DNA of 64,000 bases from Mycolicibacterium tokaiense (GCF_010725885.1 NZ_AP022600.1:1178001-1242000); one strand, 5' to 3'; numbered from the stretch's first letter, positions 7,700 through 17,568 are shown. The notes: generated by a model from the sequence alone, not told the origin. Program-made: numbers and translations.

Positions 7700-8697
7700 C
7701 CGCAACGGTGACCCACCTGGTGGTCGGCCCCCCGCGCCACGGCGTGGTCCAGTTCGGCCTGGACCTGCACACCGCCATGGTGGCCGCGGGCGCGGCGTCG
7801 CAGCTGGTGGCGGTCGAACACCCTGACGAGGTGCACTGGGCGACACCACCTGCGGCGGTGCATCTGCAGTTCACCGACCGGCTGTTCGGCACCTCCCCCG
7901 AGCAGGCGGCCGCCACCGTCTCGACCATCGTGGCTCCGCTGGTGGCGGCGGGCTGCCGCGTCACCGCCACCCTGCACGACCTGCCCCAACCGTCGGACGG
8001 CCGCAACGCCGCCCGGCGGGCACAGGCCTACGCGGCGGTCTGCGCGGACGTCCACGCAGTGGTGGTCAGCAGTGAGCACGAACGCCTGCTACTCGGCGCC
8101 GATGCCCCGCCCCGCACCGCGGTGATACCCCTGCCGGTGCATACAGTCACCGCCGAACCCGTTGTGGGCGAAGCGCTGTCGGTGGGGATATTCGGCTACG
8201 TGTACCCCGGCAAGGGACATCACGAGGTGCTGTCCGCGTTGGGCGAGCTGGGCTCAGATGCCGAGCTGGTGGCCATCGGCGCACCGTCGGACGGGCACGC
8301 CCACCTGGTGGACGACCTGCAACAGCGGGCCCGCGAGTGGGGAGTGCGGTTCCGCATCACCGGCTACGTCACCGATCGGCTGCCAGAACTGTTGCAGGCC
8401 ATCACCGTTCCGGTGGTGGCGCACCGGCACATCTCCGCGTCGGGCTCGCTGAACAACTGGCTGGGTCTCGGTCGGCGACCGCTGGCGCCGGCACATCGCT
8501 ACACCGAGGAGATCGCGCGCCGTAACCCCGACGCCGTGCAGTTGTACCCCGACACCGACTTCGGTTTGCGCTCTGCGCTGCAGACCGCCCTTGCGGCCCC
8601 CGCGAGCACCTGGTTGCCGGCTTCGACGGTGTGCCGTCCGACGGCCCGGGACGCCGCCCTGGAATATGCACGGACCCTGAGGCAGTGGTACCGATGA
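7696..8697 (+). CDS. Glycosyltransferase, GT4-like
   Basis: 333 residues beginning at GTG 7696 (VTATVTHLVVGPPRHGVVQ), which overlaps the WcbI stop by 4 bp. The N-terminal 'PRHGVVQFGLDLHTAM' and 'CRVTATLHDLPQPSDG' suit the acceptor half of a GT-B enzyme, and LSVGIFGYVYPGKGHHEVLSAL with LVAIGAPSDGHAHLVDDL is the donor-side Rossmann start seen in GT4 proteins. The terminal part lacks a textbook EX7E motif (YTEEIARRNPDAVQLYPD occupies that place), so the exact GT family is uncertain. It acts with the neighbouring GT2 and WcbI-like enzymes on the same glycan or glycolipid. Confidence 0.78.
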   Translation: MTATVTHLVVGPPRHGVVQFGLDLHTAMVAAGAASQLVAVEHPDEVHWATPPAAVHLQFTDRLFGTSPEQAAATVSTIVAPLVAAGCRVTATLHDLPQPSDGRNAARRAQAYAAVCADVHAVVVSSEHERLLLGADAPPRTAVIPLPVHTVTAEPVVGEALSVGIFGYVYPGKGHHEVLSALGELGSDAELVAIGAPSDGHAHLVDDLQQRAREWGVRFRITGYVTDRLPELLQAITVPVVAHRHISASGSLNNWLGLGRRPLAPAHRYTEEIARRNPDAVQLYPDTDFGLRSALQTALAAPASTWLPASTVCRPTARDAALEYARTLRQWYR

Positions 8698-10007
8698 CAG
8701 CCCCGATTCCGCTGCCGGACAACCGGTTCACCGTGCCGGGCAACCGGTGGGACTTGGTGCACCCCGGAGGGCGGGAGCCCACCGTCGCCGTGGTGATCGC
8801 CCACTACAACCAGCAGAACGAGCTGGGCCTGACGCTGGAAGCGCTGCGGCTGCAGGACTATCCGCAGCAGCTGATCACTGTGGTGGTGGCCGACGACGGT
8901 TCCGCACAGGCCCCGGTGGTGCCTGCCGGTGTCGTGGTGGTCCGCCAACCGGACGAGGGGTTCCGCGCCGCCGCGGTGCGCAACCTCGGCGCGCGGGCCG
9001 CCGACGCCGAGATCCTGTGCTTCCTGGACGCCGACACCGTGCCGGAGCCCGGCTACGTGCGCAACATCGTCGCCCTGCCTGCGGTGCTGCCGGACGCTCT
9101 GGTGGTGGGCCGGCGCCGGCACGCCGATCTGACCGGACTGACACCCGAGGACCTGCCCCGCTGGTGGGCCGGCGAGCTGACCCCGCCGGAGTTGACCGAG
9201 CCTACCTGGCTGCGTGACGAATACGAGCGCAGCGGGGATCTGCTGCGGCTGGACCACCGCTCCTACCGCTACCTCATCAGCTCCGTGATGTGTTGCAGTG
9301 CAGAGCTTTTCCACGATCTCGGTGGATTCGACGAGAGCTTCGTCGGGTACGGCGGCGAGGACTGGGAATTCGCCCACCGTGCCCTGTCCGGCGGCGCGGT
9401 GCTGCACCATGCCCGCGGGGCCGTGGCCTGGCATCACGGACCGGACTGGGCGGGCCGGTCCGTCGAGGACAGACGCACGCAGAAGAACGCCGAGGCGCTG
9501 GCGCTGGCCCGTCGCATCACCGACCCCGACGCGCGCACACACGGATTGCACTACGCCCTACCCGATGTCGCGGTCCGGATTGCCGGCGACGGGCACACCA
9601 GCGCCTCACTGCTGCGCACCGTGAGTTGCTTCCTGCACTCCGACGCCGGCATCTGGGTCGACGACGGCGCCCTGCTCGATGACGTCGGCACCGACGATCC
9701 CCGGCTGCACCGCGGCGACATCCCGGCAGAGGTGCTGGCGCGGTGCCGCTTCGTCGTCGACGTCAGCGGCCGCGCCGTCCTGGCCACTCCGGCACTCACC
9801 GCGCTGCTGCGGCGGTGCGCGATCCCGGGGGTGGGACAGGTGTCGGTGAGCACCGACGGCGCCGAGGTGATCTGCCGGTCGTCGTGGGCGGTCAACCGAG
9901 CACGCCGGCGGACGGTGCCGCTCAACCAGATCAGCGACGCCGTCTCACTCAGCGGTGCCGAACTCGGGCTGTCCTGCGGCGAGGCGGTACCCGACCTGTC
10001 GTGGTGA
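8694..10007 (+). CDS. GT2 family glycosyltransferase with C-terminal extension
   Basis: 437 residues. The N-terminal GT-A domain shows VVIAHYNQQNELGLTLEAL, VVVADDGS (nucleotide-binding Asp pair), CFLDADTVPEPGY (the DxD metal site) and GGFDESFVGYGGEDWEFAHR, the galactosyltransferase-like acceptor/base motif (Glyco_transf_7C). Residues from about 280 on (from YALPDVAVRIAGD) form an extra domain that I do not recognise. The ATG at 8694 overlaps the preceding stop (ATGA), making it the last gene of the forward arm. GT2 enzymes with this motif usually build surface polysaccharides or glycolipids from UDP-sugars. Confidence 0.85.
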   Translation: MTAPIPLPDNRFTVPGNRWDLVHPGGREPTVAVVIAHYNQQNELGLTLEALRLQDYPQQLITVVVADDGSAQAPVVPAGVVVVRQPDEGFRAAAVRNLGARAADAEILCFLDADTVPEPGYVRNIVALPAVLPDALVVGRRRHADLTGLTPEDLPRWWAGELTPPELTEPTWLRDEYERSGDLLRLDHRSYRYLISSVMCCSAELFHDLGGFDESFVGYGGEDWEFAHRALSGGAVLHHARGAVAWHHGPDWAGRSVEDRRTQKNAEALALARRITDPDARTHGLHYALPDVAVRIAGDGHTSASLLRTVSCFLHSDAGIWVDDGALLDDVGTDDPRLHRGDIPAEVLARCRFVVDVSGRAVLATPALTALLRRCAIPGVGQVSVSTDGAEVICRSSWAVNRARRRTVPLNQISDAVSLSGAELGLSCGEAVPDLSW

Positions 10008-10053
10008 CGGTCGAACTACACCGATACAGTGTGTGACCCAGGTAACCGCCCGC

Positions 10054-10081
10054 TTGCGGCGGACCTTCCGTTTCCTACACT
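10054..10081 (+). promoter_or_regulatory. Candidate promoter for pntA-pntB
   Basis: TTGCGG (10054-10059) and TACACT (10076-10081) are separated by 16 bp, a usable SigA-type pair. It predicts a leader of about 45 nt before the GTG at 10133. Confidence 0.4.
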
Positions 10082-10132
10082 GACGTTTTTGCTCAACGCC
10101 TTGGGCCAGGCAGATCAGATCGGACACACAAC

Positions 10133-11659
10133 GTGATCATCGGTATTCCGCGGGAGTCCCTCGCCGGCGAAACACGCGCCGCTGCGACGCCGCAGACCGT
10201 GGGACAGCTCATCAAGCTCGGCTACAGCGTGGTGGTGGAGTCCGGGGCCGGTGCCGCCGCCAGCTTTGCCGACGCCGCCTACGTCGAGGCCGGGGCCGAG
10301 ATCGGCTCCCCCTGGAACGCGGACATCATCCTCAAGGTCAACGCTCCCGATGACGCGGAAATCGCCGCGCTGCGCGATGGGTCCACCCTGGTCAGCCTCA
10401 TCTCCCCGGCACTGAAGCCCGAGCTGGTCGACAAGCTCGCCTCCCGGCCCATCACCGTGCTGGCGATGGACGCCGTGCCGCGCATCTCCCGCGCGCAGTC
10501 GCTGGATGTGTTGTCCTCGATGGCCAACATCGCCGGCTACCGCGCCGTGGTGGAGGCCTCCCACCGCTTCGGGCGGTTCTTCACCGGTCAGGTGACGGCG
10601 GCGGGCAAGGTGCCGCCGGCCAAGGTCCTGGTGGTCGGTGCCGGAGTCGCCGGCCTGGCCGCCATCGGCGCCGCCGGCAGCATGGGCGCGGTGGTGCAGG
10701 CCACCGATCCGCGCCCGGAGGTTGCCGATCAGGTGCGCTCCCTGGGTGGTGAGTACGTCTCCGTCGACCCGAACGCCGGCGAGGTGTCGGCCACCGGTTA
10801 CGCCAAGGAGATGGGCGACGACTACAAGGCTCGCGAGGCGCAGCTGTACGCCGAGCTGGCCCGTGACGTCGACATCATCATCACCACCGCGCTGATTCCC
10901 GGCCGACCCGCCCCGCGCATCATCACCGCCGACATGGTGGCCGCGATGAAGCCGGGCAGCGTGATCGTCGACATGGCCGCTTCCAACGGCGGCAACGTCG
11001 AGGGCACCGTCAAGGACCAGGCCGTCGTCACCGACAACGGCGTGACGATCATCGGCTACACCGATCTGGCCGGGCGGCTGCCGTCGACGGCCTCCCAGTT
11101 GTACGGCACCAACCTGGTGAACCTGCTCAAGCTGCTCACCCCGGGCAAGGACGGCCAGCTGGTCCTGGACTTCGACGACGTTGTGCAGCGCTCGGTGACC
11201 GTGGTGCGCGACGGGGAGATCACCTGGCCGCCACCGCCGGTCCAGGTGTCGGCGGCACCGGCAGCGGCCGCCACCGCCACCTCGGTGGAGAAACCCGCAC
11301 CCAAACCGCCCATGTCGGCGCAGCGCCGCCTCGGTCTCACCTTCGCTGCCGCCGCAGCCCTGTTCGTGCTGATCGCCCTGTCGCCGGCGGCCCTGCAGGT
11401 GCACCTGGTGGTGTTCGCGCTGGCGATCGTCATCGGCTACTACGTCATCAGCGGTGTGCACCACGCGTTGCACACCCCACTGATGTCGGTGACCAACGCC
11501 ATCTCGGGAATCATCGTCGTCGGCGCGCTGCTGCAGATCGGCACCGGTGACCTGGTCATCACGGTGCTGGCCACCGTGGCCATTCTGCTGGCCAGCATCA
11601 ACGTCTTCGGCGGTTTTGCCGTCACCCGCCGCATGCTCGCGATGTTCTCGCGCAGCTGA
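10133..11659 (+). CDS. pntA: NAD(P) transhydrogenase subunit alpha (full length)
   Basis: 508 residues. Residues 1 to about 380 are the alanine-dehydrogenase-like NAD(H)-binding dI domain ([40 protein letters not shown], then [18 protein letters not shown], and the [12 protein letters not shown] mobile-loop region). Residues from about 400 carry hydrophobic segments of the membrane dII domain. With PntB it couples proton entry to hydride transfer from NADH to NADP+, supplying NADPH. In M. tuberculosis these two parts are, as I recall, separate genes (pntAa, pntAb); here they are fused as in E. coli. A TACACT box lies about 52 nt upstream. Confidence 0.95.
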   Translation: MIIGIPRESLAGETRAAATPQTVGQLIKLGYSVVVESGAGAAASFADAAYVEAGAEIGSPWNADIILKVNAPDDAEIAALRDGSTLVSLISPALKPELVDKLASRPITVLAMDAVPRISRAQSLDVLSSMANIAGYRAVVEASHRFGRFFTGQVTAAGKVPPAKVLVVGAGVAGLAAIGAAGSMGAVVQATDPRPEVADQVRSLGGEYVSVDPNAGEVSATGYAKEMGDDYKAREAQLYAELARDVDIIITTALIPGRPAPRIITADMVAAMKPGSVIVDMAASNGGNVEGTVKDQAVVTDNGVTIIGYTDLAGRLPSTASQLYGTNLVNLLKLLTPGKDGQLVLDFDDVVQRSVTVVRDGEITWPPPPVQVSAAPAAAATATSVEKPAPKPPMSAQRRLGLTFAAAAALFVLIALSPAALQVHLVVFALAIVIGYYVISGVHHALHTPLMSVTNAISGIIVVGALLQIGTGDLVITVLATVAILLASINVFGGFAVTRRMLAMFSRS

Positions 11660-11696
11660 CGCCCTCCTCGACCCTTTTCCCGAAACGGATCCCTGC

Positions 11697-13118
11697 ATGC
11701 TTTCTCTCGAGACCACGGCCACTGCGGCCTATGTGGTGGCGGCGCTGCTGTTCATTCTCGCGCTCGCCGGCCTGTCCAAACATGAAACGTCCAAGTCCGG
11801 CAACACCTTCGGCATCGCCGGCATGGCGGTGGCGCTGATCGCCACGGTGGTGCTGGCCATCGGTCGCGACATCGAACCGCTGGGCCTGGTGCTGCTCCTG
11901 GCAGCGATGGCCATCGGCGCGGCGATCGGCCTGTGGCGGGCCAAGGTCGTCGAGATGACCGGCATGCCCGAACTGATTGCGTTGTTGCACAGCTTCGTCG
12001 GTCTGGCCGCGGTCCTGGTGGGCTGGAACGGCTACCTGCACATCGAGGCACACCCCACCGGGGCGGACACCCTCGAGATGGCCGCCGAGGGCATGCTGGG
12101 CATCCACTCGGCCGAGGTGTTCATCGGTGTGTTCATCGGCGCGGTGACCTTCACCGGTTCCATCGTGGCCAACCTCAAACTCTCGGCGCGCATGAAGTCC
12201 GCGCCGATGATGTTGCCGGGCAAGAACTTCCTCAACGTCGGCGCCCTGGTGGTGTTCGTCGCGCTCACCGTGTGGTTCGTCATCTCACCGGCGCTGTGGC
12301 TGCTGATCGTCGTCACCGTGCTGGCACTGCTGCTGGGCTGGCACCTGGTGGCCTCGATCGGCGGCGGCGACATGCCGGTGGTGGTCTCGATGCTCAACAG
12401 CTATTCCGGCTGGGCTGCCGCGGCGTCGGGCTTCCTGCTGGGCAATGATCTGCTGATCATCACCGGTGCCCTGGTCGGCTCGTCCGGTGCCTTCCTGTCC
12501 TACATCATGTGCAAGGCGATGAACCGCTCGTTCATCTCCGTCATCGCGGGTGGTTTCGGGATCGAGGCCGGCCCGGCCGAGGACAAGGATTACGGCGAGC
12601 ACCGCGAGATCACCGCCGAGAGCGCGGCCGAACTGTTGTCGAACGCGCGATCGGTGATCATCACCCCGGGCTACGGCATGGCCGTGGCCCAGGCCCAGTA
12701 CGGTGTGGCCGACCTGACCCGCAAGCTGCGCGAGCGCGGCGTCGATGTGCGTTTCGGCATCCATCCCGTCGCCGGCCGGCTGCCCGGGCACATGAACGTG
12801 CTGCTGGCCGAGGCCAAGGTGCCCTACGACATCGTGCTGGAGATGGACGAGATCAACGACGACTTCGACAACACCAGCGTCGTGCTCGTCATCGGCGCCA
12901 ACGACACCGTGAACCCGGCCGCCTCGGAGGACCCGGGCTCACCCATCGCCGGCATGCCGGTGCTGACGGTGTGGAACGCCGACAACGTGATCGTCTTCAA
13001 GCGGTCCATGGCCTCGGGTTACGCCGGCGTGCAGAACCCGCTGTTCTTCCGTGAGAACACCCAGATGCTCTTCGGCGACGCCAAGGACCGCGTCGACGCC
13101 ATCAACGCGGCGCTGTGA
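11697..13118 (+). CDS. pntB: NAD(P) transhydrogenase subunit beta
   Basis: 473 residues, the usual PntB length. The N-terminal two thirds are hydrophobic membrane helices ([21 protein letters not shown] start, [40 protein letters not shown]). The C-terminal dIII domain has the NADP(H)-binding [30 protein letters not shown] and [12 protein letters not shown] motifs. It starts at ATG 11697 ([14 protein letters not shown]), 37 nt after pntA. Its last 17 bp overlap the end of the convergent TetR gene. It forms the proton channel and NADP site of transhydrogenase together with PntA. Confidence 0.95.
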   Translation: MLSLETTATAAYVVAALLFILALAGLSKHETSKSGNTFGIAGMAVALIATVVLAIGRDIEPLGLVLLLAAMAIGAAIGLWRAKVVEMTGMPELIALLHSFVGLAAVLVGWNGYLHIEAHPTGADTLEMAAEGMLGIHSAEVFIGVFIGAVTFTGSIVANLKLSARMKSAPMMLPGKNFLNVGALVVFVALTVWFVISPALWLLIVVTVLALLLGWHLVASIGGGDMPVVVSMLNSYSGWAAAASGFLLGNDLLIITGALVGSSGAFLSYIMCKAMNRSFISVIAGGFGIEAGPAEDKDYGEHREITAESAAELLSNARSVIITPGYGMAVAQAQYGVADLTRKLRERGVDVRFGIHPVAGRLPGHMNVLLAEAKVPYDIVLEMDEINDDFDNTSVVLVIGANDTVNPAASEDPGSPIAGMPVLTVWNADNVIVFKRSMASGYAGVQNPLFFRENTQMLFGDAKDRVDAINAAL

Positions 13119-13671
13119 GCAACCCGTAGGTCACCAGCGTCGCCAGCTCGGCGTAGGCCTCGGCGTCGCTCAACCCGGTGGACTCCCGCACGCCCCGCTG
13201 CTGGATGCGCACCATCATCGTCGCGATCAGGTCGCCGGCGAACGAGGCGTGCACGTCGCGGTAGATACCCGCGCCGACACCTTCCTCGATGAGCTGCCGG
13301 ACCCGCGTCGCCGCTGACCGGGTGTTGGCCTCGTACACCTGGCGGGATCCGGCGTTGGCGTTGAGGTCGGCCATGAAGACGTCCGAGGCGACGGCCAGTT
13401 CGTCGCCGACGGCGGTCAGGTAGGCCGCGACCCGCTCGGTGCGGGCCAGGGCCAGCTTCTCCTCGACGGCGGCGGTGGCGCGTTTGAAGAAGTGCACGCT
13501 CACCCGTCGCACCAGCTCGTCCTTGCTGGAGGCCAGGGTGTAGAGGGTGGATTTCGAGCAGTGCAGCCGCGCGGCGATCTGGTCGAGGGTCAGGTGCGCA
13601 AATCCCTCGGCCAGGAACAGCGCCAACAGCTCGTCGAACAGCGCCGTCCGCCGGCGTGTCGCGAAATCCAT
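13102..13671 (-). CDS. TetR family regulator of the adjacent acyl-CoA dehydrogenase
   Basis: 189 residues with an N-terminal HTH ([20 protein letters not shown], then [19 protein letters not shown]). The position, next to pntB and opposite an acyl-CoA dehydrogenase gene, resembles Rv0158. The ATG at 13671 was chosen because TACTAT stands 6 nt before it (leaderless promoter) and because upstream codons run into the operator repeats. Three AGTACTG/CAGTACT elements lie in the 88-bp divergent region, one on top of its own -10 box. This predicts autorepression plus control of the acyl-CoA dehydrogenase and EamA genes. The effector is probably an acyl-CoA, by family analogy. Confidence 0.85.
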   Translation of the reverse strand: MDFATRRRTALFDELLALFLAEGFAHLTLDQIAARLHCSKSTLYTLASSKDELVRRVSVHFFKRATAAVEEKLALARTERVAAYLTAVGDELAVASDVFMADLNANAGSRQVYEANTRSAATRVRQLIEEGVGAGIYRDVHASFAGDLIATMMVRIQQRGVRESTGLSDAEAYAELATLVTYGLLTAPR

Positions 13672-13678
13672 CTCGCGA

Positions 13679-13742
13679 TAGTACTGCGAAGAGCTTTCCA
13701 GTACTGTTCGGCAGTGATACTGCAAGCCCGTCCCCAGTACTG
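13679..13742. promoter_or_regulatory. Triple AGTACT operator array in divergent promoter
   Basis: The 6-bp palindrome AGTACT occurs at 13680-13685, 13700-13705 and 13736-13741, each followed by G (AGTACTG); the last two are CAGTACTG. A related GATACTG lies at 13715-13721. The first copy overlaps the TetR gene's -10 box (TACTAT on the reverse strand, 13678-13683). Spacings are 20 and 36 bp. Confidence 0.6.
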
Positions 13743-13759
13743 ATCGTGAGAGGTGTGCC

Positions 13760-14902
13760 GTGCCGGTCGACCGTCTGCTCCCCACCGACGAAGCCCACGA
13801 GCTGATCGCGCTCACCCGCGACATCGCCGACAAGGTGCTCGACCCCAGGGTCGACCAGCACGAGAAGGACGAGACCTATCCCGACGGCGTGTTCGCCCAA
13901 CTGGGCGCCGCGGGGCTGCTCAGCTTGCCGCAGCCCGAGGAGTGGGGCGGCGGCGGCCAGCCGTTCGAGGTGTACCTGCAGGTGCTCGAGGAACTCGCCG
14001 CCCGCTGGGCCGCGGTGGCCGTCGCGGTCAGCGTGCACAGCCTGTCCTCGCATCCGCTGCTGGCCTTCGGCAGCGACGAGCAGAAGCGGCGCTGGCTGCC
14101 CGGCATGCTCTCCGGTGACCAGATCGGCGCCTACAGCCTGTCCGAGCCGCAGGCCGGCTCCGATGCCGCCGCGCTGACGTGCGCCGCCCGCTCCGACGGC
14201 GACTCCTACGTCCTCAACGGCGCCAAGTCCTGGATCACCCACGGCGGGGTGGCGGATTTCTACACGCTGTTCGCGCGCACCGGCGAGGGCTCGCGGGGCA
14301 TCTCCTGCTTCCTGGTGCCCGCCGATCTGCCCGGGCTGAGCTTCGGCAAGCCCGAGGAGAAGATGGGCCTGCACGCGGTACCCACCACCTCGGCGTTTTA
14401 CGACAACGCCCGCCTCGACGCCGACCGCCTCATCGGAGCAGAAGGCCAGGGTCTGTCGATCGCGTTCTCCGCATTGGATTCCGGCCGGCTGGGCATCGCG
14501 GCGGTGGCCGTCGGCCTGGCCCAGGCAGCGCTGGACGAAGCCACTCGCTACGCCAACGAGCGAACCACGTTCGGCCGCAAGATCATCGACCACCAGGGGC
14601 TCGGGTTCCTGCTGGCCGACATGGCTGCGGCGACGGTCAGCGCGCGGGCCACCTATCTGGATGCCGCCCGCCGCCGCGACCGGGGTCTGCCGTACGGCCA
14701 GCAGGCCAGCGTGGCCAAGCTGGTCGCCACCGATGCCGCCATGAAGGTCACCACCGACGCCGTGCAGGTGTTCGGCGGCGCGGGCTACACCCGCGACTAC
14801 CGCGTGGAGCGGTTCATGCGTGAGGCCAAGATCACCCAGATCTTCGAGGGCACCAACCAGATCCAGCGACTGGTGATCGCACGGGGTATGACGGACGGGT
14901 GA
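13760..14902 (+). CDS. Acyl-CoA dehydrogenase (FadE family)
   Basis: 380 residues in the standard acyl-CoA dehydrogenase layout: an N-terminal helical domain, the middle beta domain (GAYSLSEPQAGSDAAAL, then SWITHGGVADFYTLFARTG) and the C-terminal domain with QVFGGAGYTRDYRVERFMRE and the catalytic-glutamate region KITQIFEGTNQIQRLVIARG. It oxidises an acyl-CoA to the 2-enoyl-CoA using FAD. Chain length cannot be read from sequence. The GTG at 13760 has GAGAGG 5 bp upstream. It is divergent from the TetR gene with the AGTACT operators and overlaps the EamA transporter start by 4 bp. Confidence 0.92.
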   Translation: MPVDRLLPTDEAHELIALTRDIADKVLDPRVDQHEKDETYPDGVFAQLGAAGLLSLPQPEEWGGGGQPFEVYLQVLEELAARWAAVAVAVSVHSLSSHPLLAFGSDEQKRRWLPGMLSGDQIGAYSLSEPQAGSDAAALTCAARSDGDSYVLNGAKSWITHGGVADFYTLFARTGEGSRGISCFLVPADLPGLSFGKPEEKMGLHAVPTTSAFYDNARLDADRLIGAEGQGLSIAFSALDSGRLGIAAVAVGLAQAALDEATRYANERTTFGRKIIDHQGLGFLLADMAAATVSARATYLDAARRRDRGLPYGQQASVAKLVATDAAMKVTTDAVQVFGGAGYTRDYRVERFMREAKITQIFEGTNQIQRLVIARGMTDG

Positions 14903-15753
14903 GTTCTGCCCCGCTGCCCGGCTGGTCCGTGCCGCTGTTCTTCATCGTCGGTGCACTCTCGCAGTACCTGGGCGCGGCCATCGGGGTGTTCCTGTTCGAC
15001 ACCACCGAGCCGGCCACCGTGGCCTGGCTGCGGGCCGCGGCCGCGGCCGCGGTCCTGGTGCTGTGGCGACGACCGTGGCGGGTGCGCTGGACCAGACGGA
15101 CGCTGATGACCACCACCGGCTTCGGCGCCGTGACGGTGGGCATGAACGTCGCGTTCTACGAGGCCATCGCCCGCATCCCCCTGGGCACCGCAGTTGCCAT
15201 CGAGTTCGCCGGACCGGTGGCGGTGGCGGCGCTGGGATCCCGACGACCGCGTGACATCGCCGCGGTGGCCCTGGTGGCGACGGGAGTGGTGCTGCTGGCC
15301 GGCGTGCAGGGCGGCTCGGACCTGATCGGCGTGGGCTTCGCACTGATCGCGGCCGCGCTGTGGGCCGGCTACATCCTGCTCGGCAAGGTGGTCGCCGACA
15401 CCGGTGACGGCCTGGACTCCCTCGCGGTGGGCATGGCCATCGCGGCGGCACTGCTGGCGCCGGTGCTGCTGGGCCTGCAATGGCAGACCGACGCCTCGGT
15501 GTTCGCCGACCCGCAGGTGTGGCTGCTGGGCGCCGGGGTGGGTGTGCTCTCCAGCGCCATCCCCTACGCGCTGGACCAGCGGGTGCTGACCACCATCGGT
15601 CGCGCCCGCTTCGCCCTGCTGCTGGCCCTGCTGCCGGCCACCGCCGCCGTGGTGGGTGCGGTGGTGCTGGCCCAACGGCCCACGGTCGCCGAGCTTGTCG
15701 GCATCACGCTGGTGATGGCCGCACTGGTGTTGTCGAGCTCGAAGGCACCGTGA
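14899..15753 (+). CDS. EamA/DMT family transporter
   Basis: 284 residues forming about ten hydrophobic segments in two EamA repeats (first from WSVPLFFIVGALSQYLGAAI, second from VGFALIAAALWAGYILLGKV). Family members such as RhtA and YdcZ-like proteins export amino acids or small metabolites. The GTG start at 14899 overlaps the acyl-CoA dehydrogenase stop (GTGA), so it is co-translated and probably under the same TetR control. The last 50 bp overlap the end of the convergent histidine kinase gene. The substrate is unknown. Confidence 0.85.
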   Translation: MSSAPLPGWSVPLFFIVGALSQYLGAAIGVFLFDTTEPATVAWLRAAAAAAVLVLWRRPWRVRWTRRTLMTTTGFGAVTVGMNVAFYEAIARIPLGTAVAIEFAGPVAVAALGSRRPRDIAAVALVATGVVLLAGVQGGSDLIGVGFALIAAALWAGYILLGKVVADTGDGLDSLAVGMAIAAALLAPVLLGLQWQTDASVFADPQVWLLGAGVGVLSSAIPYALDQRVLTTIGRARFALLLALLPATAAVVGAVVLAQRPTVAELVGITLVMAALVLSSSKAP

Positions 15754-16900
15754 CGGTGGTCGTGGCGCCCCCACCCGGGGTCTCGGTGACCACGAGCGTG
15801 CCGCCGGTCGATTCGACCGCCACCACCAGCGACGCCAGGCCGATGTGCCCGGCGGCCACCGATTCGGCCAGCACGGCGGGGTCGAACCCCACCCCGTTGT
15901 CGGCGACGCGTAGCACCAGAGTCGGCCCGCCCCGGAGCTCCAGCGTCAGGCGGGTGGCCTGAGAGTGCTTGTGCGCGTTGGCCAGCAGCTCACGCGCCGC
16001 CCGGTACAGCAGGGCCTGCGCGGACGGCTTGCCCACGTCGTCGAGCGCGGTGTCGACCGGCGTGCCGGTGCGCCGGTGATGGTCGTCGGCCAACTCCTGG
16101 ATCGCGGCGGCCAGACCGACCTGCGCCAGCACCGTCGGGTGCAGGGTGGCCACGGTGCTGCGCAGCTGGGACATGGTGTCGCGCAGGGCCGACTCGATAC
16201 GGTCGAGCACGGCCTCGGAGTGCCCGTCCCGCAGATCCTCGAGGTCCAGCTTGACCGCCAGCAGGTTCTGCAGGGGTCCGTCGTGCAGCCGCTCAGCCAG
16301 TGCGCGACTGTGGCGTTCGTCGGCCAGCAGGGACTCGGCGACCAGCTGCCTGCGCACCTCCATGAGCCGGCGCACGCGCGCCGCGCGGCGGGTCAGCACC
16401 ACGCACAGCGCCGTCGTCGCCGCCGCCAGCCACAGCAGACACCCCACCTGCACGTACACCACGTCCGGCAGACCCACCTGGTCGTCACGCTTGGAGTAGA
16501 CGATCCACGCCACCAGATACCCGACCGCACCGCCGATCCCCAGCCCCGCGGTCAGCCACGGCCGGTCCAGGAACGCCACCGATATGGGCAGCAGGAAGAA
16601 CACCGGCAACAGCCACGCCGTCGCCCCGCCGGACACCAGGCACAGCGCCAGCACCGCCAGCACGTCCATCCCGGTGGAGGCCCAGCCCGCCCAGCGGGGC
16701 ACCGGCCGCGTCATCACCCGCGCCAGCCACGCCGTCGCTGCCAGTGCGTAGAGCACCAGCACCGCGGCGTAGGCGCCGGGCAGCCAGTGCTCGACGGCCT
16801 GCACGTACACCAGCAGAGCGATCAGGGCGATCAGCGGCAGCCGCAGCACGGCGGCCACCCGGACCGGGTCCGTGGAGAGCAGGTCGGGTGGGCGTAACAC
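15704..16900 (-). CDS. Sensor histidine kinase (NarL/DesK-type, HisKA_3)
   Basis: 398 residues. The N-terminal part (to about residue 165) has roughly five or six membrane helices with little extracytoplasmic sequence, suggesting membrane-state or intramembrane sensing. ERHSRALAERLHDGPLQNLL is the HisKA_3 dimerisation helix, with the phospho-accepting His in RLHDGPLQ. AARELLANAHKHSQATRLTL and VADNGVGFDP are the N and G1 boxes of the ATPase domain. The GTG at 16900 is 3 nt after the stop of the response regulator gene, so the two are one operon with the regulator first. It faces the EamA gene and overlaps its end by 50 bp. Confidence 0.9.
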   Translation of the reverse strand: MLRPPDLLSTDPVRVAAVLRLPLIALIALLVYVQAVEHWLPGAYAAVLVLYALAATAWLARVMTRPVPRWAGWASTGMDVLAVLALCLVSGGATAWLLPVFFLLPISVAFLDRPWLTAGLGIGGAVGYLVAWIVYSKRDDQVGLPDVVYVQVGCLLWLAAATTALCVVLTRRAARVRRLMEVRRQLVAESLLADERHSRALAERLHDGPLQNLLAVKLDLEDLRDGHSEAVLDRIESALRDTMSQLRSTVATLHPTVLAQVGLAAAIQELADDHHRRTGTPVDTALDDVGKPSAQALLYRAARELLANAHKHSQATRLTLELRGGPTLVLRVADNGVGFDPAVLAESVAAGHIGLASLVVAVESTGGTLVVTETPGGGATTTVTVPSSSTTPVRPSPA

Positions 16901-16903
16901 GGG

Positions 16904-17545
16904 TTATTCCAACAGCCCGCGGCGCATCGCCTCGGCCACCGCGGCGGCGCGGTCGCTGACGCCGAGCTTGTCGTAGAGCCGCTGCACGTGTGTTTTGACC
17001 GTCGACGGGGCCAGGAACAACTCCTCGGCGATGGAGGGGATGCTGCGGCCGGCCGCGATGAAACCCAGGACCTCGCGTTCGCGCGCACTCAGCGTCGGGC
17101 CGGCCGGTTCGGCGCGGCGGCGGATCTCCACGGCCAGCCCGGAAGCCAGCCGCGGTGCCACGATGTCGCGGCCTTTCGCGCAGTCCAGCACGGCGCTGAC
17201 GATCTCGGCCCGCGTCGACTCCTTCGGCAGGAAGCCGGCAGCGCCCTGCTGCAGCGCGTGGTAAACCACCGCCGGGTCGTCATGCGCCGACACCAGCAGC
17301 ACCCGGGTCGGCAGAGCGTCGCGTGTCACGGCCGCGGCCACCTCGGCCCCGTCGAGCCCCGGCATCTGGTGATCCAGCAGGGCCACGTCGGGGCGGTGGT
17401 CTCTGATGGCAGTCAGGGCAGCCACGCCGTCGGGCGCCTCGGCCACCACCTCGATGGTGTCGCTGCTGCTCAACGCACGGACCAGACCGTCGCGGAACAA
17501 GGGATGGTCGTCACCCACCACCACGCGCACCCGGTCTGTCGGCAT
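16904..17545 (-). CDS. LuxR/NarL family response regulator
   Basis: 213 residues. The receiver domain has the acidic pair (VVVGDDHPLFRDGLV), the phospho-acceptor Asp in VALLDHQMPGLDG, and the conserved Thr/Ser and Lys (VLLVSAHDD, GFLPKESTRAE). The C-terminal LuxR-type HTH reads LSAREREVLGFIAAGRSIPS then IAEELFLAPSTVKTHVQRLY. The partner kinase follows 3 nt downstream. The ATG at 17545 has GGAAAGC upstream. It is divergent from a 58-aa secreted peptide gene with a 24-bp near-perfect palindrome between them (17569-17592), a plausible binding site for this regulator. Confidence 0.92.
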   Translation of the reverse strand: MPTDRVRVVVGDDHPLFRDGLVRALSSSDTIEVVAEAPDGVAALTAIRDHRPDVALLDHQMPGLDGAEVAAAVTRDALPTRVLLVSAHDDPAVVYHALQQGAAGFLPKESTRAEIVSAVLDCAKGRDIVAPRLASGLAVEIRRRAEPAGPTLSAREREVLGFIAAGRSIPSIAEELFLAPSTVKTHVQRLYDKLGVSDRAAAVAEAMRRGLLE

Positions 17546-17568
17546 GGCTGGCAGCTTTCCACACCTGC

